Source: Streptomyces mirabilis (GTDB taxonomy: Bacteria > Actinomycetota > Actinomycetes > Streptomycetales > Streptomycetaceae). Taken from it: 64,000 nt of DNA. The notes under the pieces were generated by a model. That model did not search any database. It worked only from the letters and a program-made list of their open reading frames with translations, and was not told the DNA's origin. The stretch is from assembly GCF_039503195.1 (NCBI RefSeq), contig NZ_JBCJKP010000001.1:7812001-7876000 (forward strand), given 5' to 3'. The stretch's first letter is position 1. Each line of letters starts with the position of its first letter. Positions 31,016-40,453 of this stretch are shown here, piece after piece. A program made the translations under genes and the position numbers.

Positions 31016-31738
31016 ATGGGCTGGCACCGGGAGCTGCTGATCGGCTTCGACCTGGAGACGACCGGGACCGATCCGCGCGAGGCGCGCATCGTCACGGGTG
31101 CCGTGATCGAGGTCAAGGACGGAGAGCCGATAGGGCGTCGTGAGTGGCTGGCCGATCCGGGCGTGGAGATTCCGGCGGATGCGGTGGCGGTGCACGGGAT
31201 CTCGAACGAGCGGGCGGCAGCGGAGGGCAGGCCCGCCGACCAGGTCGCCGACGCGATCGCCGGCGTCCTCACCGGGTACTGGAAGAGCGGCGTCCCGGTC
31301 GTGGCGTACAACGCGGCCTTCGACCTGACCCTGCTCTCCGCCGAACTGCGCAGGTACGGGCTGCCGTCGTTGCGCGAGCGGCTCGGCGGGACCGACCCCG
31401 CGCCGGTCGTCGACCCGTACACGATCGACCGCTCCGTCGAGCGCTACCGCCGAGGCAAGCGCAACCTCGAAGCGGTCTGCACGGAGTACGGCGTGTCGCT
31501 GGACGCCGCCCACGACGCCTCGGCCGACGCCCTCGCCGCGGCCCGGCTCGCCCGTGCGATAGCCGACCGCCACCCGAAGGTCGCGGCCCTCGGCCCGGCG
31601 GAGCTGCACCGCCGCCAGATCGAGTGGTACGCCGAGTGGGCGGCCGACTTCCAGAGCTTCCTGCGCCGCAAGGGGGAGACGGACGCGGTGGTCGACGGGA
31701 CATGGCCGATGCGGGACCTGGCGGACCAGAAGGTCTGA
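31016..31738 (+). CDS. DnaQ-like 3'-5' exonuclease
   Basis: A 240-residue DEDD exonuclease like the epsilon subunit of DNA polymerase III. Motifs: LIGFDLETTGTDP (Exo I, DxE), VVAYNAAFDLTLL (Exo II Asp) and AAHDASADALAAARLA (Exo III, HxAxxD). The N-terminal position and lack of any polymerase partner suggest a repair or nucleotide-trimming role. AAGGGGGG stands about 7 bases before ATG 31016. Confidence 0.92.
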   Translation: MGWHRELLIGFDLETTGTDPREARIVTGAVIEVKDGEPIGRREWLADPGVEIPADAVAVHGISNERAAAEGRPADQVADAIAGVLTGYWKSGVPVVAYNAAFDLTLLSAELRRYGLPSLRERLGGTDPAPVVDPYTIDRSVERYRRGKRNLEAVCTEYGVSLDAAHDASADALAAARLARAIADRHPKVAALGPAELHRRQIEWYAEWAADFQSFLRRKGETDAVVDGTWPMRDLADQKV

Positions 31739-31814
31739 CCGGACCCGCGCCGTACCGGGCCCGGTCGGACGGTCCGCACTGCCCGGGGAGCCCGGAAAGG
31801 TCGGCCGGGAAGCG

Positions 31815-32678
31815 TCAGAAGGGGTACCAGCGCACGGTCTCGTCCCCGTCCCGCAGCGACGCCACCCGTCGTTCGAACTCGGCCAGGGCCTTCGGGTTGC
31901 CCGGCGCGTGCTGGGCCACCCAGGCGCAACTGGCGGTCTCGCGGGCGCCCCGGAGCACCGAGCAGCCCTCCCATGCGCGCACATCCCAGCCGTAGACCTC
32001 GGTGAAGGAGTCGTACGCCTCGGCGGCCAGCCCGTAGCGGTCGCGGGAGAGGGCCATGACCACCAGGTCGTGCTCGCGCAGATCGGCGGAGAAGGTCTCC
32101 AGGTCGACCAGGACCGGGCCGTCGGGACCCACGTGCACATTGCGGGGCAGCGCGTCGCCATGGATCGGGCCCGGCGCGAGATGCGGGGTGAGCGCGGCCG
32201 CGGCGTCCGCGAAGCCGTCGCGCCGCGCCCGCAGATATGCCGCGTCCGCGGGGTCGATCGCCTCGCCCGCGAGCCGCAGCCAGCGCTCCACCCCGCCCAG
32301 CAGCTCGCGGGGCGGCAGGGGGAAGGAGGGGGAGGGCAGTGCGTGCACCACCCGTAGCAGTTCGGCCAAATCCCGCGGCTCGGCGGGGCGTACGGGATCG
32401 GCCAGCCGGTGCCACATCGTCACCGGGTGGCCGTCCACCAGCAGAGCCTCGGACTCCGCCGCCCGCACCGCGGGAACGCCTGCCTCGGCGAGCCACGCGG
32501 CGATGTCCAGTTCCCGCCGGGCGCGCTCGAGGAGTTCGGCATCGCGTCCCACCTTGACCACCAGGTCACCGGCGGCGAACACCGCGTTCTCACCCAGGGC
32601 GAGGAGCGTCGCGTCCCGCGCCGGCCCGGGCAGCACCTCGGCCGCGGCCAGTACGTCCCGCGCCCGTGCCTCGTCCAT
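31815..32678 (-). CDS. Aminoglycoside-phosphotransferase-like kinase
   Basis: A 287-residue APH-fold kinase. LVVKVGRD near residue 40 holds the ATP-binding Lys, PIHGDALPRNVHV near 180 the catalytic HGDxxxxN, and VLVDLETFS the metal-binding Asp. All key residues are intact, unlike the APH-like protein at 14104. The start is ATG 32678 with GGAGG upstream; longer frames upstream are non-coding. Substrate unknown; resistance should not be assumed. Confidence 0.88.
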   Translation of the reverse strand: MDEARARDVLAAAEVLPGPARDATLLALGENAVFAAGDLVVKVGRDAELLERARRELDIAAWLAEAGVPAVRAAESEALLVDGHPVTMWHRLADPVRPAEPRDLAELLRVVHALPSPSFPLPPRELLGGVERWLRLAGEAIDPADAAYLRARRDGFADAAAALTPHLAPGPIHGDALPRNVHVGPDGPVLVDLETFSADLREHDLVVMALSRDRYGLAAEAYDSFTEVYGWDVRAWEGCSVLRGARETASCAWVAQHAPGNPKALAEFERRVASLRDGDETVRWYPF

Positions 32679-32893
32679 CCTTCGCCTCCGTGTCCTCGCG
32701 CACAGCCCGTGCACGACCCTCGTGTACGACCTTCGGGTAAGGCGTCGCGTTCCCGCCATCCGTGGGCCAGTCTCGCATTCCCACAGGTCGGACCGGGTGC
32801 GAGGTGTCTTGACGACCTCCGTCTCCGTCAGGACCATGACGGGGGCCGCCGGGACGGCCAGACCGCCACGAGTCGCGCGAAGGAGCCGATTCC

Positions 32894-33829
32894 ATGACAT
32901 GGGCGAGCGCGACCAGGCGGTCGGCGACGCAAACCCCCGATGCGGGCGGGAGGCGGCGCCCCGTCGACCACGGGGCCTGGTTCCTGGTGCTGCCCGCGCT
33001 GATCCCGATCCTGGTGCTCAGCGTCGGACCTTTGCTCTATGGGATCGCGCTGGCGTTCACCGACGCGCAGTCGGGCCGGTCCGCGCCCACGCGGTGGATC
33101 GGGGCGCTCAACTTCCAGGACCTGCTGCACGACGCCCTGTTCTGGGAATCGTTCCGGATCGGACTGCTGTGGGCGGTCGGGGTGACCGTGCCGCAGTTCC
33201 TCCTCGCCCTGGGCCTCGCGCTTCTGCTCAACCAGGACCTCCGCCTCCGTCCGCTCGCCCGCGCCCTCGCGATCATTCCCTGGGCCATGCCCGAGGTCGT
33301 CGTCGGCATCATGTGGCGGCTCGTCTACAACCCCGACGCGGGCATCCTCAACGAGACCCTGCGTGACCTCGGCCTCGGCGACGGCCACGACTGGCTGAGC
33401 GGTCTCGGCACCGCCCTGCCCGCGGTGCTCGTCGTCGGCGTCTGGGCGGGCATGCCGCAGACGACGGTCGCGCTGCTGGCAGGGCTGCAGAACACCCCGC
33501 GCGAACTCCACGAGGCGGCGGCGGTCGACGGCGCCGGAGCCTGGCGCCGTTTCCGCACGGTCACCTGGCCCGCCCTCCGGCCGGTGGCGCTGGCGATCAC
33601 GGCACTCAACCTGATCTGGAACTTCAACTCGTTCGCCCTGGTCTACGTCCTGACCAACGGCGGACCCGGCGGCCGCACCCGGCTGCCCATGCTCTTCGCC
33701 TACGAAGAGGCCTTCCGCTACGGGCAGTTCGGCTACGCGGCGGCCATGGGTTGTGTGATGGTCGCGGTGATCTCGGTGCTCCTCGCCGTCTTCCTCGTGG
33801 GCCGTATCGGGGGAGGGGACGAGTCATGA
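32894..33829 (+). CDS. Sugar ABC transporter permease (MalF type)
   Basis: A 311-residue inner-membrane permease with six predicted helices and the EAA loop EAAAVDGAGAWRRFRTVTWPAL, which contacts the ATPase. First gene of a three-gene operon: its stop overlaps the second permease by ATGA. AAGGAG precedes ATG 32894. The substrate is likely an oligosaccharide; no sugar-specific regulator or glycosidase is adjacent. Confidence 0.93.
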   Translation: MTWASATRRSATQTPDAGGRRRPVDHGAWFLVLPALIPILVLSVGPLLYGIALAFTDAQSGRSAPTRWIGALNFQDLLHDALFWESFRIGLLWAVGVTVPQFLLALGLALLLNQDLRLRPLARALAIIPWAMPEVVVGIMWRLVYNPDAGILNETLRDLGLGDGHDWLSGLGTALPAVLVVGVWAGMPQTTVALLAGLQNTPRELHEAAAVDGAGAWRRFRTVTWPALRPVALAITALNLIWNFNSFALVYVLTNGGPGGRTRLPMLFAYEEAFRYGQFGYAAAMGCVMVAVISVLLAVFLVGRIGGGDES

Positions 33830-34659
33830 GGACCAGTACCGGAGCCCGCGCCGGACAGTACGTCGCCCTGCTCGCCTATCTCGTCTTCCTGGGCTTCCCT
33901 TTCCTCTGGCTGATCTCCACCGCCTTCAAGTCGCCGCGCGAGCTGGGCACTCTGCACCCCACCTGGATCCCCCGGCACCCCACTTTCGCCAACTTCCGCC
34001 AGGCCTTCGACGAACAGCCGTTGCCGCACGCCGTGTTGAACTCCCTGCTCGCGGCGCTCGGGGCCGCGCTGATCGCCGTGGTGATCGCGACACCGATGGC
34101 GTGGGTCATGGCTCGGCGCCGGACGCTGCTCGCGCGGGCCGCGACCGGGTGGGTGGTGGTCAGCCAGGCGTTCCCGTTCGTGCTGGTGATCATCCCGCTG
34201 TTTCTGGTGCTGAAGAACCTGCGGCTGATCGACTCCCTGGCCGGGCTGGTGCTGGTGTACGTGGTGCGGTCGCTGCCGTTCGCCCTGTGGATGCTCGCCG
34301 GGTACGTACGGGCGGTACCGGCCGAGTTGGAGGAGGCCGCCGCGGTCGACGGCGCCGGGAAGCTCCGGACCCTCGTCTCGGTGACGGCACCCCTGCTCGC
34401 CCCCGGCATCGTGGCGACGGCGCTGTTCGCGTTCGTCACCGCGTGGAACGAGTTCTTCTTCGCGCTGGTCCTGCTCAAGACCCCGGAGAAACAGACCCTG
34501 CCGGTCGTCCTCACCCACTTCATCGGCGCGGAGGGCGTCGCCGACCTCGGCCCGCTGGCCGCCGCCGCGTTCCTCGCGACTCTGCCCTCCCTGGTCGTCT
34601 TCGCGCTGATCCAACGCCGGATCACGGGCGGCATGCTCACCGGGGCGGTGAAGAGCTGA
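33826..34659 (+). CDS. Sugar ABC transporter permease (MalG type)
   Basis: A 277-residue partner permease with six helices and the EAA loop LEEAAAVDGAGKLRTLVSVT. The ATG at 33826 overlaps the upstream stop, and its own stop shares one base with the next start (TGATG). This tight coupling points to equal synthesis of both permeases. Confidence 0.93.
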   Translation: MRTSTGARAGQYVALLAYLVFLGFPFLWLISTAFKSPRELGTLHPTWIPRHPTFANFRQAFDEQPLPHAVLNSLLAALGAALIAVVIATPMAWVMARRRTLLARAATGWVVVSQAFPFVLVIIPLFLVLKNLRLIDSLAGLVLVYVVRSLPFALWMLAGYVRAVPAELEEAAAVDGAGKLRTLVSVTAPLLAPGIVATALFAFVTAWNEFFFALVLLKTPEKQTLPVVLTHFIGAEGVADLGPLAAAAFLATLPSLVVFALIQRRITGGMLTGAVKS

Positions 34660-35942
34660 TGCGACCCAAGTGGATCCTCGTCCTCGTCGTGGGTCTGCTC
34701 CTCGCCGGCTGCACGGGCGGCGGCGGATACGGCTCGGCGGGCGGCCGGATCACCCTCCGCTTCCAGTCCCTGGCCTGGCAGGAGGAGTCCGTCACCGCCA
34801 ACAAGGAGTTGGTGAAGGAGTGGAACGCCACCCATCCGCACGTCAAGGTCGATTACGTGCAGGGCAGTTGGGACAGCGTCCACGACCAGCTGCTCACCTC
34901 CTTCGAGGGCGGTGAGGCGCCGGACATCATCCACGACGCCTCCGACGACCTCGCGGACTTCGCCTACGGCGGCTACCTCGCCGACCTCCGGGACCTGCTG
35001 CCCGCCCGACTCAAGTCCGGTATAGCGCAGCGCAGTTGGGAAACGGCGACCTTCGGGGACGGGATCTACGGCGTGCCGTTCCTCCAGGAACCGCGGGTGA
35101 TCGTCGCCAACGCGACCTGGCTGAAGAAGGCGGCCGTACGCATTCCGACCGCCGAACACCCCTGGAGCTGGCCGGAGTTCAGGGACATCACCCGGCGGCT
35201 GAGCGGGGACGGCAAGTACGGCGTGGCCTGGCCGCTCAAGGAGCCCGTGTCCGCCACGCTCAACCTGTCCCTGTCGGCGGGCGGTGAACTCTTCCACCGG
35301 GGCGCGGACGGCAAGGTGGCCGTGCGCTTCGACGCGGCCGACCAGGTCGTACCGCGCACGATCCACGACCAGGCGGACGTGGACCACAGCGCCTCACCCA
35401 CGACGCTCGGGAGCGGCGGCTCGGACACCCTGCCCGGGTTCTTCGGCGGGAAGTACGCGATGGTGCCGCTCGGGTTCTCCTACCGCCAGCAGATCGTGCA
35501 GCAGGCGCCGAAGGGTTTCGACTGGCAGGTGCTGCCCGCCCCGGCCGGTGTGGACGGGCTCGCTCAGGGCGTCAGCCCGCAGACGCTGTCCATTGCCGCC
35601 GACAGCCCGCACAAGAAGGAGGCCGCCGCGTTCATCGACTTCCTGCTCCGGCCGGAGAACATGGTCCGCCTCGCCCTCGGCGACTGGATGCTGCCCACGG
35701 GGACGGAGGCGCTCAAGGACCCCGCCCTGCACACCGCCAAGGACGGCTGGGCGACCGGCGCCGCCCTCGCCCCCCACCTCCGCCCGGCCCCCGCTCAGTC
35801 CGTGCGCGGCTATCCCGAGTGGAAGGACAAGGTGGCGACCCCCGCGTTCCAGGAGTACTACAGCGGGGCGATCGGGCTCGCCGAGCTGCGAAAGCGGCTG
35901 GTGAGGGACGGGAACCTGGTGCTGGCCCGCTATCAGAGGTGA
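34659..35942 (+). CDS. Sugar-binding lipoprotein of ABC transporter
   Basis: A 427-residue solute-binding protein of family 1. The signal sequence ends in the lipobox LLAGC, so it is a lipoprotein held on the outer face of the membrane. The body has the type-II binding fold (SWDSVHDQLLTSFEGGEAPDI, VPFLQEPRVIVANATWL). It is third in the permease-permease-binding order. No ATPase is encoded; in Streptomyces such importers share the multitask ATPase MsiK. Confidence 0.93.
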   Translation: MRPKWILVLVVGLLLAGCTGGGGYGSAGGRITLRFQSLAWQEESVTANKELVKEWNATHPHVKVDYVQGSWDSVHDQLLTSFEGGEAPDIIHDASDDLADFAYGGYLADLRDLLPARLKSGIAQRSWETATFGDGIYGVPFLQEPRVIVANATWLKKAAVRIPTAEHPWSWPEFRDITRRLSGDGKYGVAWPLKEPVSATLNLSLSAGGELFHRGADGKVAVRFDAADQVVPRTIHDQADVDHSASPTTLGSGGSDTLPGFFGGKYAMVPLGFSYRQQIVQQAPKGFDWQVLPAPAGVDGLAQGVSPQTLSIAADSPHKKEAAAFIDFLLRPENMVRLALGDWMLPTGTEALKDPALHTAKDGWATGAALAPHLRPAPAQSVRGYPEWKDKVATPAFQEYYSGAIGLAELRKRLVRDGNLVLARYQR

Positions 35943-35980
35943 TGGGGCGGGGCCGGAGGTGAGTGGTCGGGGCCGGTCCC

Positions 35981-36003
35981 GGGCCGGCGGTGGCCGCCGG
36001 CCC
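35981..36003 (+). terminator. Hairpin terminator of the sugar transporter operon
   Basis: GGGCCGGCGG (35981-35990) and CCGCCGGCCC (35994-36003) form a perfect 10-bp stem with a 3-base loop, about 40 bp after the operon stop. There is no T tract, as is common in Streptomyces. Confidence 0.6.
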
Positions 36004-36016
36004 GAGCGAAAACAGG

Positions 36017-36046
36017 TTGGACGAGACGTCTCGTCTTGTCTAGGGT
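36017..36046 (+). promoter_or_regulatory. Promoter with palindromic operator, macrolide glycosyltransferase gene
   Basis: TTGGAC (36017-36022), 18 bp, TAGGGT (36041-36046). The spacer contains a perfect 16-bp palindrome, GACGAGACGTCTCGTC (36020-36035), overlapping the -35. Such an operator is typical of TetR-type repressors. The ATG follows the -10 by 6 bases with no ribosome site, so the mRNA is probably leaderless. No repressor gene lies near. Confidence 0.65.
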
Positions 36047-36052
36047 CGTCAC

Positions 36053-37252
36053 ATGACCACTCGCCCCGCCCACATCGCCATGTTCTCCATCGCAGCCCAC
36101 GGGCACGTGAACCCGAGCATCGAGGTGATCCGTGAGCTCGTGGCGCGCGGTCACCGCGTGACGTACGCGATTCCGCCCGCCTTCGACGAGAAGGTCGCCG
36201 AGACGGGGGCCGAGCCGAGGCTCTGGCACTCGACCCTGCCCACGGACGACGACGATCCGGATGCCTGGGGGACCGAGCTGATCGACAACATCGAGCCGTT
36301 CCTGACCGACGCGCTGCAGGCCGAGCCGCAACTCGCGGCGGCCTACGAGGGCGACGAACCGGACCTTGTGCTGTACGACATCACCGCGTACCCGGCCCGG
36401 GTGCTCGCCCACCGCTGGGGCGTCCCGATCGTGCAGCTCTCCCCGAACCTCGTCGCGTGGGAGGGGTATGACGAGGAGGTCGGCAAACCGCTGTTCGAGC
36501 CGCTCAAGCAGACCCCGCGCGGCAAGGCGTTCTACGACACCTTCGCGCGCTGGATCGCGGAGAACGGCATGGACCTGAGCGTCGAGGACTTCATGGGCCG
36601 CCCCGACCGGTGCCTCGTTCTCATCCCCAAGGCTCTCCAGCCGAACGCCGACCGCGTCGACGAGAAGCGGTACACGTTCGTCGGCGCCTGTCAGGGCGAG
36701 CGCGCCGCACAGGGGGACTGGCGGCGGCCCGCCGACGCCGAGAAGGTCCTGCTCGTGTCCCTGGGCTCCAGCTTCACCAAGCAGCCCGCCTTCTACCGCG
36801 CGTGCGTCGAGGCCTTCGGCCGGCTGCCGGGCTGGCACGTCGTGCTGCAGATCGGTCGCTTCGTCGACCCCGCGGAGCTGGGGGAGGTGCCCGGCAACGT
36901 GGAGGTCCACCCGTGGGTGCCCCAGCTCGCGATCCTCCGCCAGGCCGACGCGTTCATCACGCACGCCGGTGCGGGCGGCAGCCAGGAGGGGCTGGCCACC
37001 GGCACCCCGATGGTCGCCGTACCGCAGGCCGTCGACCAGTTCGGCAACGCCGACATGCTCCAGGCGCTGGGCGTGGCCCGCCATCTGCCGATGCCGGAGG
37101 CCACGGCCGAGACCCTGCGGGAAACGGTCCTCGCCCTGGTCGAGGATCCCGAGGTGGCGCGCCGCCTGGCGGTGATCCGGGAGGAGATGGCGGGGGAGGG
37201 CGGCACCGGGCGCGCGGCCGACCTCATCGAGGCCGAGCTGCGCCAGGCCTAG
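36053..37252 (+). CDS. Macrolide glycosyltransferase (OleD/Mgt-like)
   Basis: A cytosolic GT1 enzyme of 399 residues closely resembling OleD/OleI/Mgt, which inactivate macrolides by glucosylating the desosamine 2'-OH with UDP-glucose. Features: [15 protein letters not shown] with the catalytic His at the N-terminus, and the donor-binding block [22 protein letters not shown].. VDQFGNADM. It is full length. No macrolide biosynthesis genes are present, so the role is probably self-protection or detoxification, induced through the palindromic operator. Acceptor preference cannot be read from sequence. Confidence 0.92.
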   Translation: MTTRPAHIAMFSIAAHGHVNPSIEVIRELVARGHRVTYAIPPAFDEKVAETGAEPRLWHSTLPTDDDDPDAWGTELIDNIEPFLTDALQAEPQLAAAYEGDEPDLVLYDITAYPARVLAHRWGVPIVQLSPNLVAWEGYDEEVGKPLFEPLKQTPRGKAFYDTFARWIAENGMDLSVEDFMGRPDRCLVLIPKALQPNADRVDEKRYTFVGACQGERAAQGDWRRPADAEKVLLVSLGSSFTKQPAFYRACVEAFGRLPGWHVVLQIGRFVDPAELGEVPGNVEVHPWVPQLAILRQADAFITHAGAGGSQEGLATGTPMVAVPQAVDQFGNADMLQALGVARHLPMPEATAETLRETVLALVEDPEVARRLAVIREEMAGEGGTGRAADLIEAELRQA

Positions 37253-37269
37253 ACCCGACGCACGGCAAC

Positions 37270-37297
37270 GTGGCCGGGGCGTGTGCGCCCCGGCCAC
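37270..37297. terminator. Bidirectional hairpin between convergent genes
   Basis: GTGGCCGGGGCG (37270-37281) and its complement (37286-37297) form a perfect 12-bp stem with a TGTG loop, shortly after the glycosyltransferase stop. It can serve both the glycosyltransferase and the MMPL gene. Its right arm belongs to the first copy of the 40-bp repeat. Confidence 0.75.
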
Positions 37298-37369
37298 GTA
37301 CGACCTCATCGTGCGGAGATCAGACGCGGCCCCGGCCACGTACGACCTCATCGTGCGGAGATCAGACGC
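37288..37369. repeat. Two 40-bp direct repeats at the MMPL gene end
   Basis: Bases 37288-37327 and 37330-37369 are identical, two bases apart. The second copy contains the last codons and the stop of the MMPL gene (37362-37364), so the 3' end of that gene is duplicated just outside it. Slippage or unequal exchange is the likely cause. Confidence 0.93.
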
Positions 37370-39629
37370 CCACCTTCTCTCCCTCGACCGCCGGCGGTCC
37401 GGACGCGGCCTCCGGGGACTCGTCGTGGGTGAAGTCCGGCAGCCGGTTCAGCCACTTCGGCAGATACCAGTTGCGCTCGCCGAGCAGCGCCATCACGGCC
37501 GGCAGCAGCACCCCGCGGATGATCGTCGCGTCGATGAGCACCGCGGCCGCCAGGCCCACACCCATCTGTTTCATGGACTGCATGGACAGCGTCCCGAAGA
37601 TCGCGAAGACGGCGACCATGATGACGGCGGCGCTGGTCACGACACCGGCCGTCGTGACCACCCCGTGCCGGATCGCGTCCTTGGTGTCCCGGCCCCGCAG
37701 CCGCGCCTCACGGATCCGCGAGACCACGAACACGTGGTAGTCCATCGAGAGTCCGAAGAGGATCACGAAGAGGAACAGCGGCAGCCAGGTGATGATGGCG
37801 CCCACGCCCTCCGCACCGACCAGCGAGGCGCCCCAGCCGTGCTGGAAGACGGCGACCAGGATGCCGTAGGCCGCCGCGACCGACAGGAGGTTGAGCACGA
37901 TCGAGGTGATCGCGATCGTCAGCGAGCGGAACGAGAGCAGCATCAGCAGGAAGGCGAAGACGACCACGAACGCGAAGACCGGGGCCACCGAGCCCAGCAA
38001 CTGGTCGCTGAAGTCGTGCGATCCTGCGACCTGTCCGGTGATCGGGGCCTGGACGCCGTCGACCTTGCCGAGTGTGTCGGGCCGCACCTTGTCGCGCAGC
38101 AGCTGAAGGCTCTTCTCCGCCTTGTCCTGGTCGGAGCCGCCCACGAGGGGCACGTAGACGAAGGCGACGTTCTGCGCCGCGTGCACCTTGATGTCGACCG
38201 GGCCGCGCGAGGCACCCGAACTGATGGCCTGCGTACGGAAGTCGGCGAGCGCGGCCTTCACGTCGGAGGCGTTGATGTCGTGCGCCTTGACGACCACCTC
38301 GGCCGGCTCGGAGCCGCCCGGGAAGGCGTCGTTGACCCGGTTGTACGTCCCCACGATCGGCAGCGAGTCGCCGAACTCCTTGTCCAGCGTCAGCTGTTGC
38401 GTCTTCATGCCGAGGGCGGGAGCGGCGATGGCCAGCAGCGTACCGGCCGCGACGAGCAGCGAGACGGCGGGCTTGGCGAGTACGACCCGCAGTACCGCGC
38501 CCCAGAACCGGCTGCCCTCCTCGGCGGACCGGACGCGCTTGCCCCTGGCCCGCCGCTTGTCCGGGTGCAGGAACGGCAGGCGGCCCTTCTCGACCCGCTC
38601 GCCGAGCAGCGAGAGCAGCGCGGGCAGCACGGTGACCGAGCCGACCATGGCGACCGCCACGACCATCAGCGAGGCCAGCCCCATCGCCTCGAACTCGGCG
38701 AGCCCGGTGAAGAGCATGCCGGCCATCGCCACGCACACCGTGACACCGGAGACGACGATGGCGCGGCCGCTGGTGGCGGCGGCGATCCGCAGCGCGGCCC
38801 CGGCGTCCCGGCCGGCCTCGCGCTCCTCGCGCTCGCGGCGCAGATAGAACAGGCAGTAGTCGACGCCGACGGCCAGACCCACCAGGAGCATCACGGAGTT
38901 GGCGGTGTCGCTCATCGGCTGGAGGTGGCTGACGATGCCCATCAGGCCCATGGTCGCCATGATCGCGGTGAGCGCGAGCGCCACCGGGAGCAGCGCCGCC
39001 ACCAGGGCGCCGAAGGCGATCAACAGAATACCGAGGGCCACCGGCACCGCGGAGTACTCGGCCTTCTTGAAGTCGTCGCCGAACGCGTCGGAGAAGGTCT
39101 TCTGCATGCTGGCGCCGCCGATCTCCTCGATCCGCAGCGCCGTATGGTCCTTCTGGACGCCCTTGACGGCGTTCAGCACCGGCTCGACACGGTCGCCCGC
39201 GGTGTCCGCGTCGCCCCGCATGTCGAACTGCACGAGCGCGCTGCGCCCGTCCCTGGAGATCGTCTTCGTGTCGTACGGGGAGGTCACGGCCGTGACGTTG
39301 CCGGTCCCCTCGACGGCCTTGACGACGGCGGTGACGGCGGCGCGGAAGTCGGCGTCCGTCGCCTTGACGTTCGCGTCCTTCCCCTGGATCAGGACGCTCT
39401 CACCGGCCGGGGCCTTGATCCCCGAATCCTCGATGATCTTCGCGGCGGTGTGTGTCTCGCCCTTGAGCTGATCGCTCTCCTTGACGTCGACGCGGCCCGC
39501 CGCCGAGCCGAGCCCCATCGCCAGGACGACGAACAGCACCCAGATTCCCACGGCGGCCCATCGGTGCCGGGCGCTCCAGCCGCCTGCCCGCGCGGCGATG
39601 CCCCGCACCCGTATGTCTCCGTTCCCCAT
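37362..39629 (-). CDS. MMPL-family (RND-like) membrane transporter
   Basis: A 755-residue inner-membrane protein with two MMPL halves, each one helix, a large extracytoplasmic loop and five or six helices. VGLAVGVDYCLFYLRRERE (first half) and LFGLSMDYHVFVVSRIREA (second) carry the Asp-Tyr pairs of the proton relay. MMPL proteins export lipids, siderophores or small molecules by proton motive force; the cargo is unknown and no lipid or siderophore genes are adjacent. The start is ATG 39629 with AAGGGGG ten bases upstream. Confidence 0.93.
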   Translation of the reverse strand: MGNGDIRVRGIAARAGGWSARHRWAAVGIWVLFVVLAMGLGSAAGRVDVKESDQLKGETHTAAKIIEDSGIKAPAGESVLIQGKDANVKATDADFRAAVTAVVKAVEGTGNVTAVTSPYDTKTISRDGRSALVQFDMRGDADTAGDRVEPVLNAVKGVQKDHTALRIEEIGGASMQKTFSDAFGDDFKKAEYSAVPVALGILLIAFGALVAALLPVALALTAIMATMGLMGIVSHLQPMSDTANSVMLLVGLAVGVDYCLFYLRREREEREAGRDAGAALRIAAATSGRAIVVSGVTVCVAMAGMLFTGLAEFEAMGLASLMVVAVAMVGSVTVLPALLSLLGERVEKGRLPFLHPDKRRARGKRVRSAEEGSRFWGAVLRVVLAKPAVSLLVAAGTLLAIAAPALGMKTQQLTLDKEFGDSLPIVGTYNRVNDAFPGGSEPAEVVVKAHDINASDVKAALADFRTQAISSGASRGPVDIKVHAAQNVAFVYVPLVGGSDQDKAEKSLQLLRDKVRPDTLGKVDGVQAPITGQVAGSHDFSDQLLGSVAPVFAFVVVFAFLLMLLSFRSLTIAITSIVLNLLSVAAAYGILVAVFQHGWGASLVGAEGVGAIITWLPLFLFVILFGLSMDYHVFVVSRIREARLRGRDTKDAIRHGVVTTAGVVTSAAVIMVAVFAIFGTLSMQSMKQMGVGLAAAVLIDATIIRGVLLPAVMALLGERNWYLPKWLNRLPDFTHDESPEAASGPPAVEGEKVGV

Positions 39630-39892
39630 GACGGGCCAGCCCCCTTGTGCACGGTGACAGCCCCCTGCCGTCACCTCTGCTTATGAAGGTAGGGGTGGGA
39701 TAAGAACGTCTCCTCGTGCTGCCCGGTGAACCGCGGGACCTCCGGCTCCTCCCCGCGGCCCCCGTCGTCTCCGCACTGGGGAGGACAGGGGCCCCTTACA
39801 CCTATCCGGGCCTCTCGGGGATCCGGATCAGGGTGCGGTGCCGATCGGGACCGGGGTGCGGGTGTTGATCCGCCTGGGCCCGACGGCCGTCC

Positions 39893-39898
39893 TATGGT
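39893..39898 (+). promoter_or_regulatory. -10 element, leaderless DUF1697 gene
   Basis: TATGGT ends six bases before ATG 39905 and there is no ribosome site, so transcription should begin at the start codon. A -35 at normal distance is not obvious. It favours ATG 39905 over GTG 39899. Confidence 0.5.
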
Positions 39899-39904
39899 GT
39901 GCGG

Positions 39905-40453
39905 ATGACGACGACGTACGCGGCACTGCTGCGCGGGATCAACGTGGGCGGCAACAAGAAGGTGCCGATGGCCGAGCTGCGCACACTGATCGAGGAACTC
40001 GGCCATGGCGGCGTACAGACGTATCTCCAGAGCGGCAACGCCGTCTTCTCCACCGACCGCGGGGACGAGGACTCCCTGGCGGCCGAGTTGGCCGAGGCCA
40101 TGGAGAAGCACTTCGGCTTCGGCGTCGGCGTACTGGTCCGCGACCACGCCTATCTGAGGGCCGTACGGGAGGCGTGCCCGTTCCCGGCCGACGAGCTGGA
40201 GGCCAAGCAGCTGCACGTCACCTACTTCTCGGGTCCCGTCGACGCCGAGCGCTTCGCCTCCGTCGACCCGGCGGTGTTCCTGCCGGAGGAGTTCCGCCTC
40301 GGCGACCGGGCGCTCTATCTGTACGCACCCGACGGCCTGGGACGCTCCAAGCTCGCCGAGGCCCTGTCGAAGCCGCGGCTCCTCAAGGCCGTCACCGCCA
40401 CCACCCGCAACTGGAACACGGTCGTCAAACTCGAGGAGCTGACCGGTGCCTGA
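39905..40453 (+). CDS. DUF1697 protein
   Basis: A 182-residue cytosolic protein of the DUF1697 family: YAALLRGINVGGNKKVPMAEL at the N-terminus, then VQTYLQSGNAVF, and a C-terminal TTRNWNTVVKL block. The fold is widespread in bacteria, without an established biochemical function. Its stop overlaps the start of the next gene by 8 bp, so the two are co-translated. Confidence 0.9.
   Translation: MTTTYAALLRGINVGGNKKVPMAELRTLIEELGHGGVQTYLQSGNAVFSTDRGDEDSLAAELAEAMEKHFGFGVGVLVRDHAYLRAVREACPFPADELEAKQLHVTYFSGPVDAERFASVDPAVFLPEEFRLGDRALYLYAPDGLGRSKLAEALSKPRLLKAVTATTRNWNTVVKLEELTGA

Noticed and set aside
29182..31422. A 746-codon minus-strand frame across the HEPN and exonuclease genes
   Set aside because: Codon bias and recognisable domains are on the plus strand; GC-rich genes leave long antisense frames.
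14104..37252. Antibiotic-resistance island (two APH-like kinases and a macrolide glycosyltransferase)
   Set aside because: The kinases are generic APH-fold proteins, far apart, without mobile elements between; only the glycosyltransferase resembles a known resistance enzyme.
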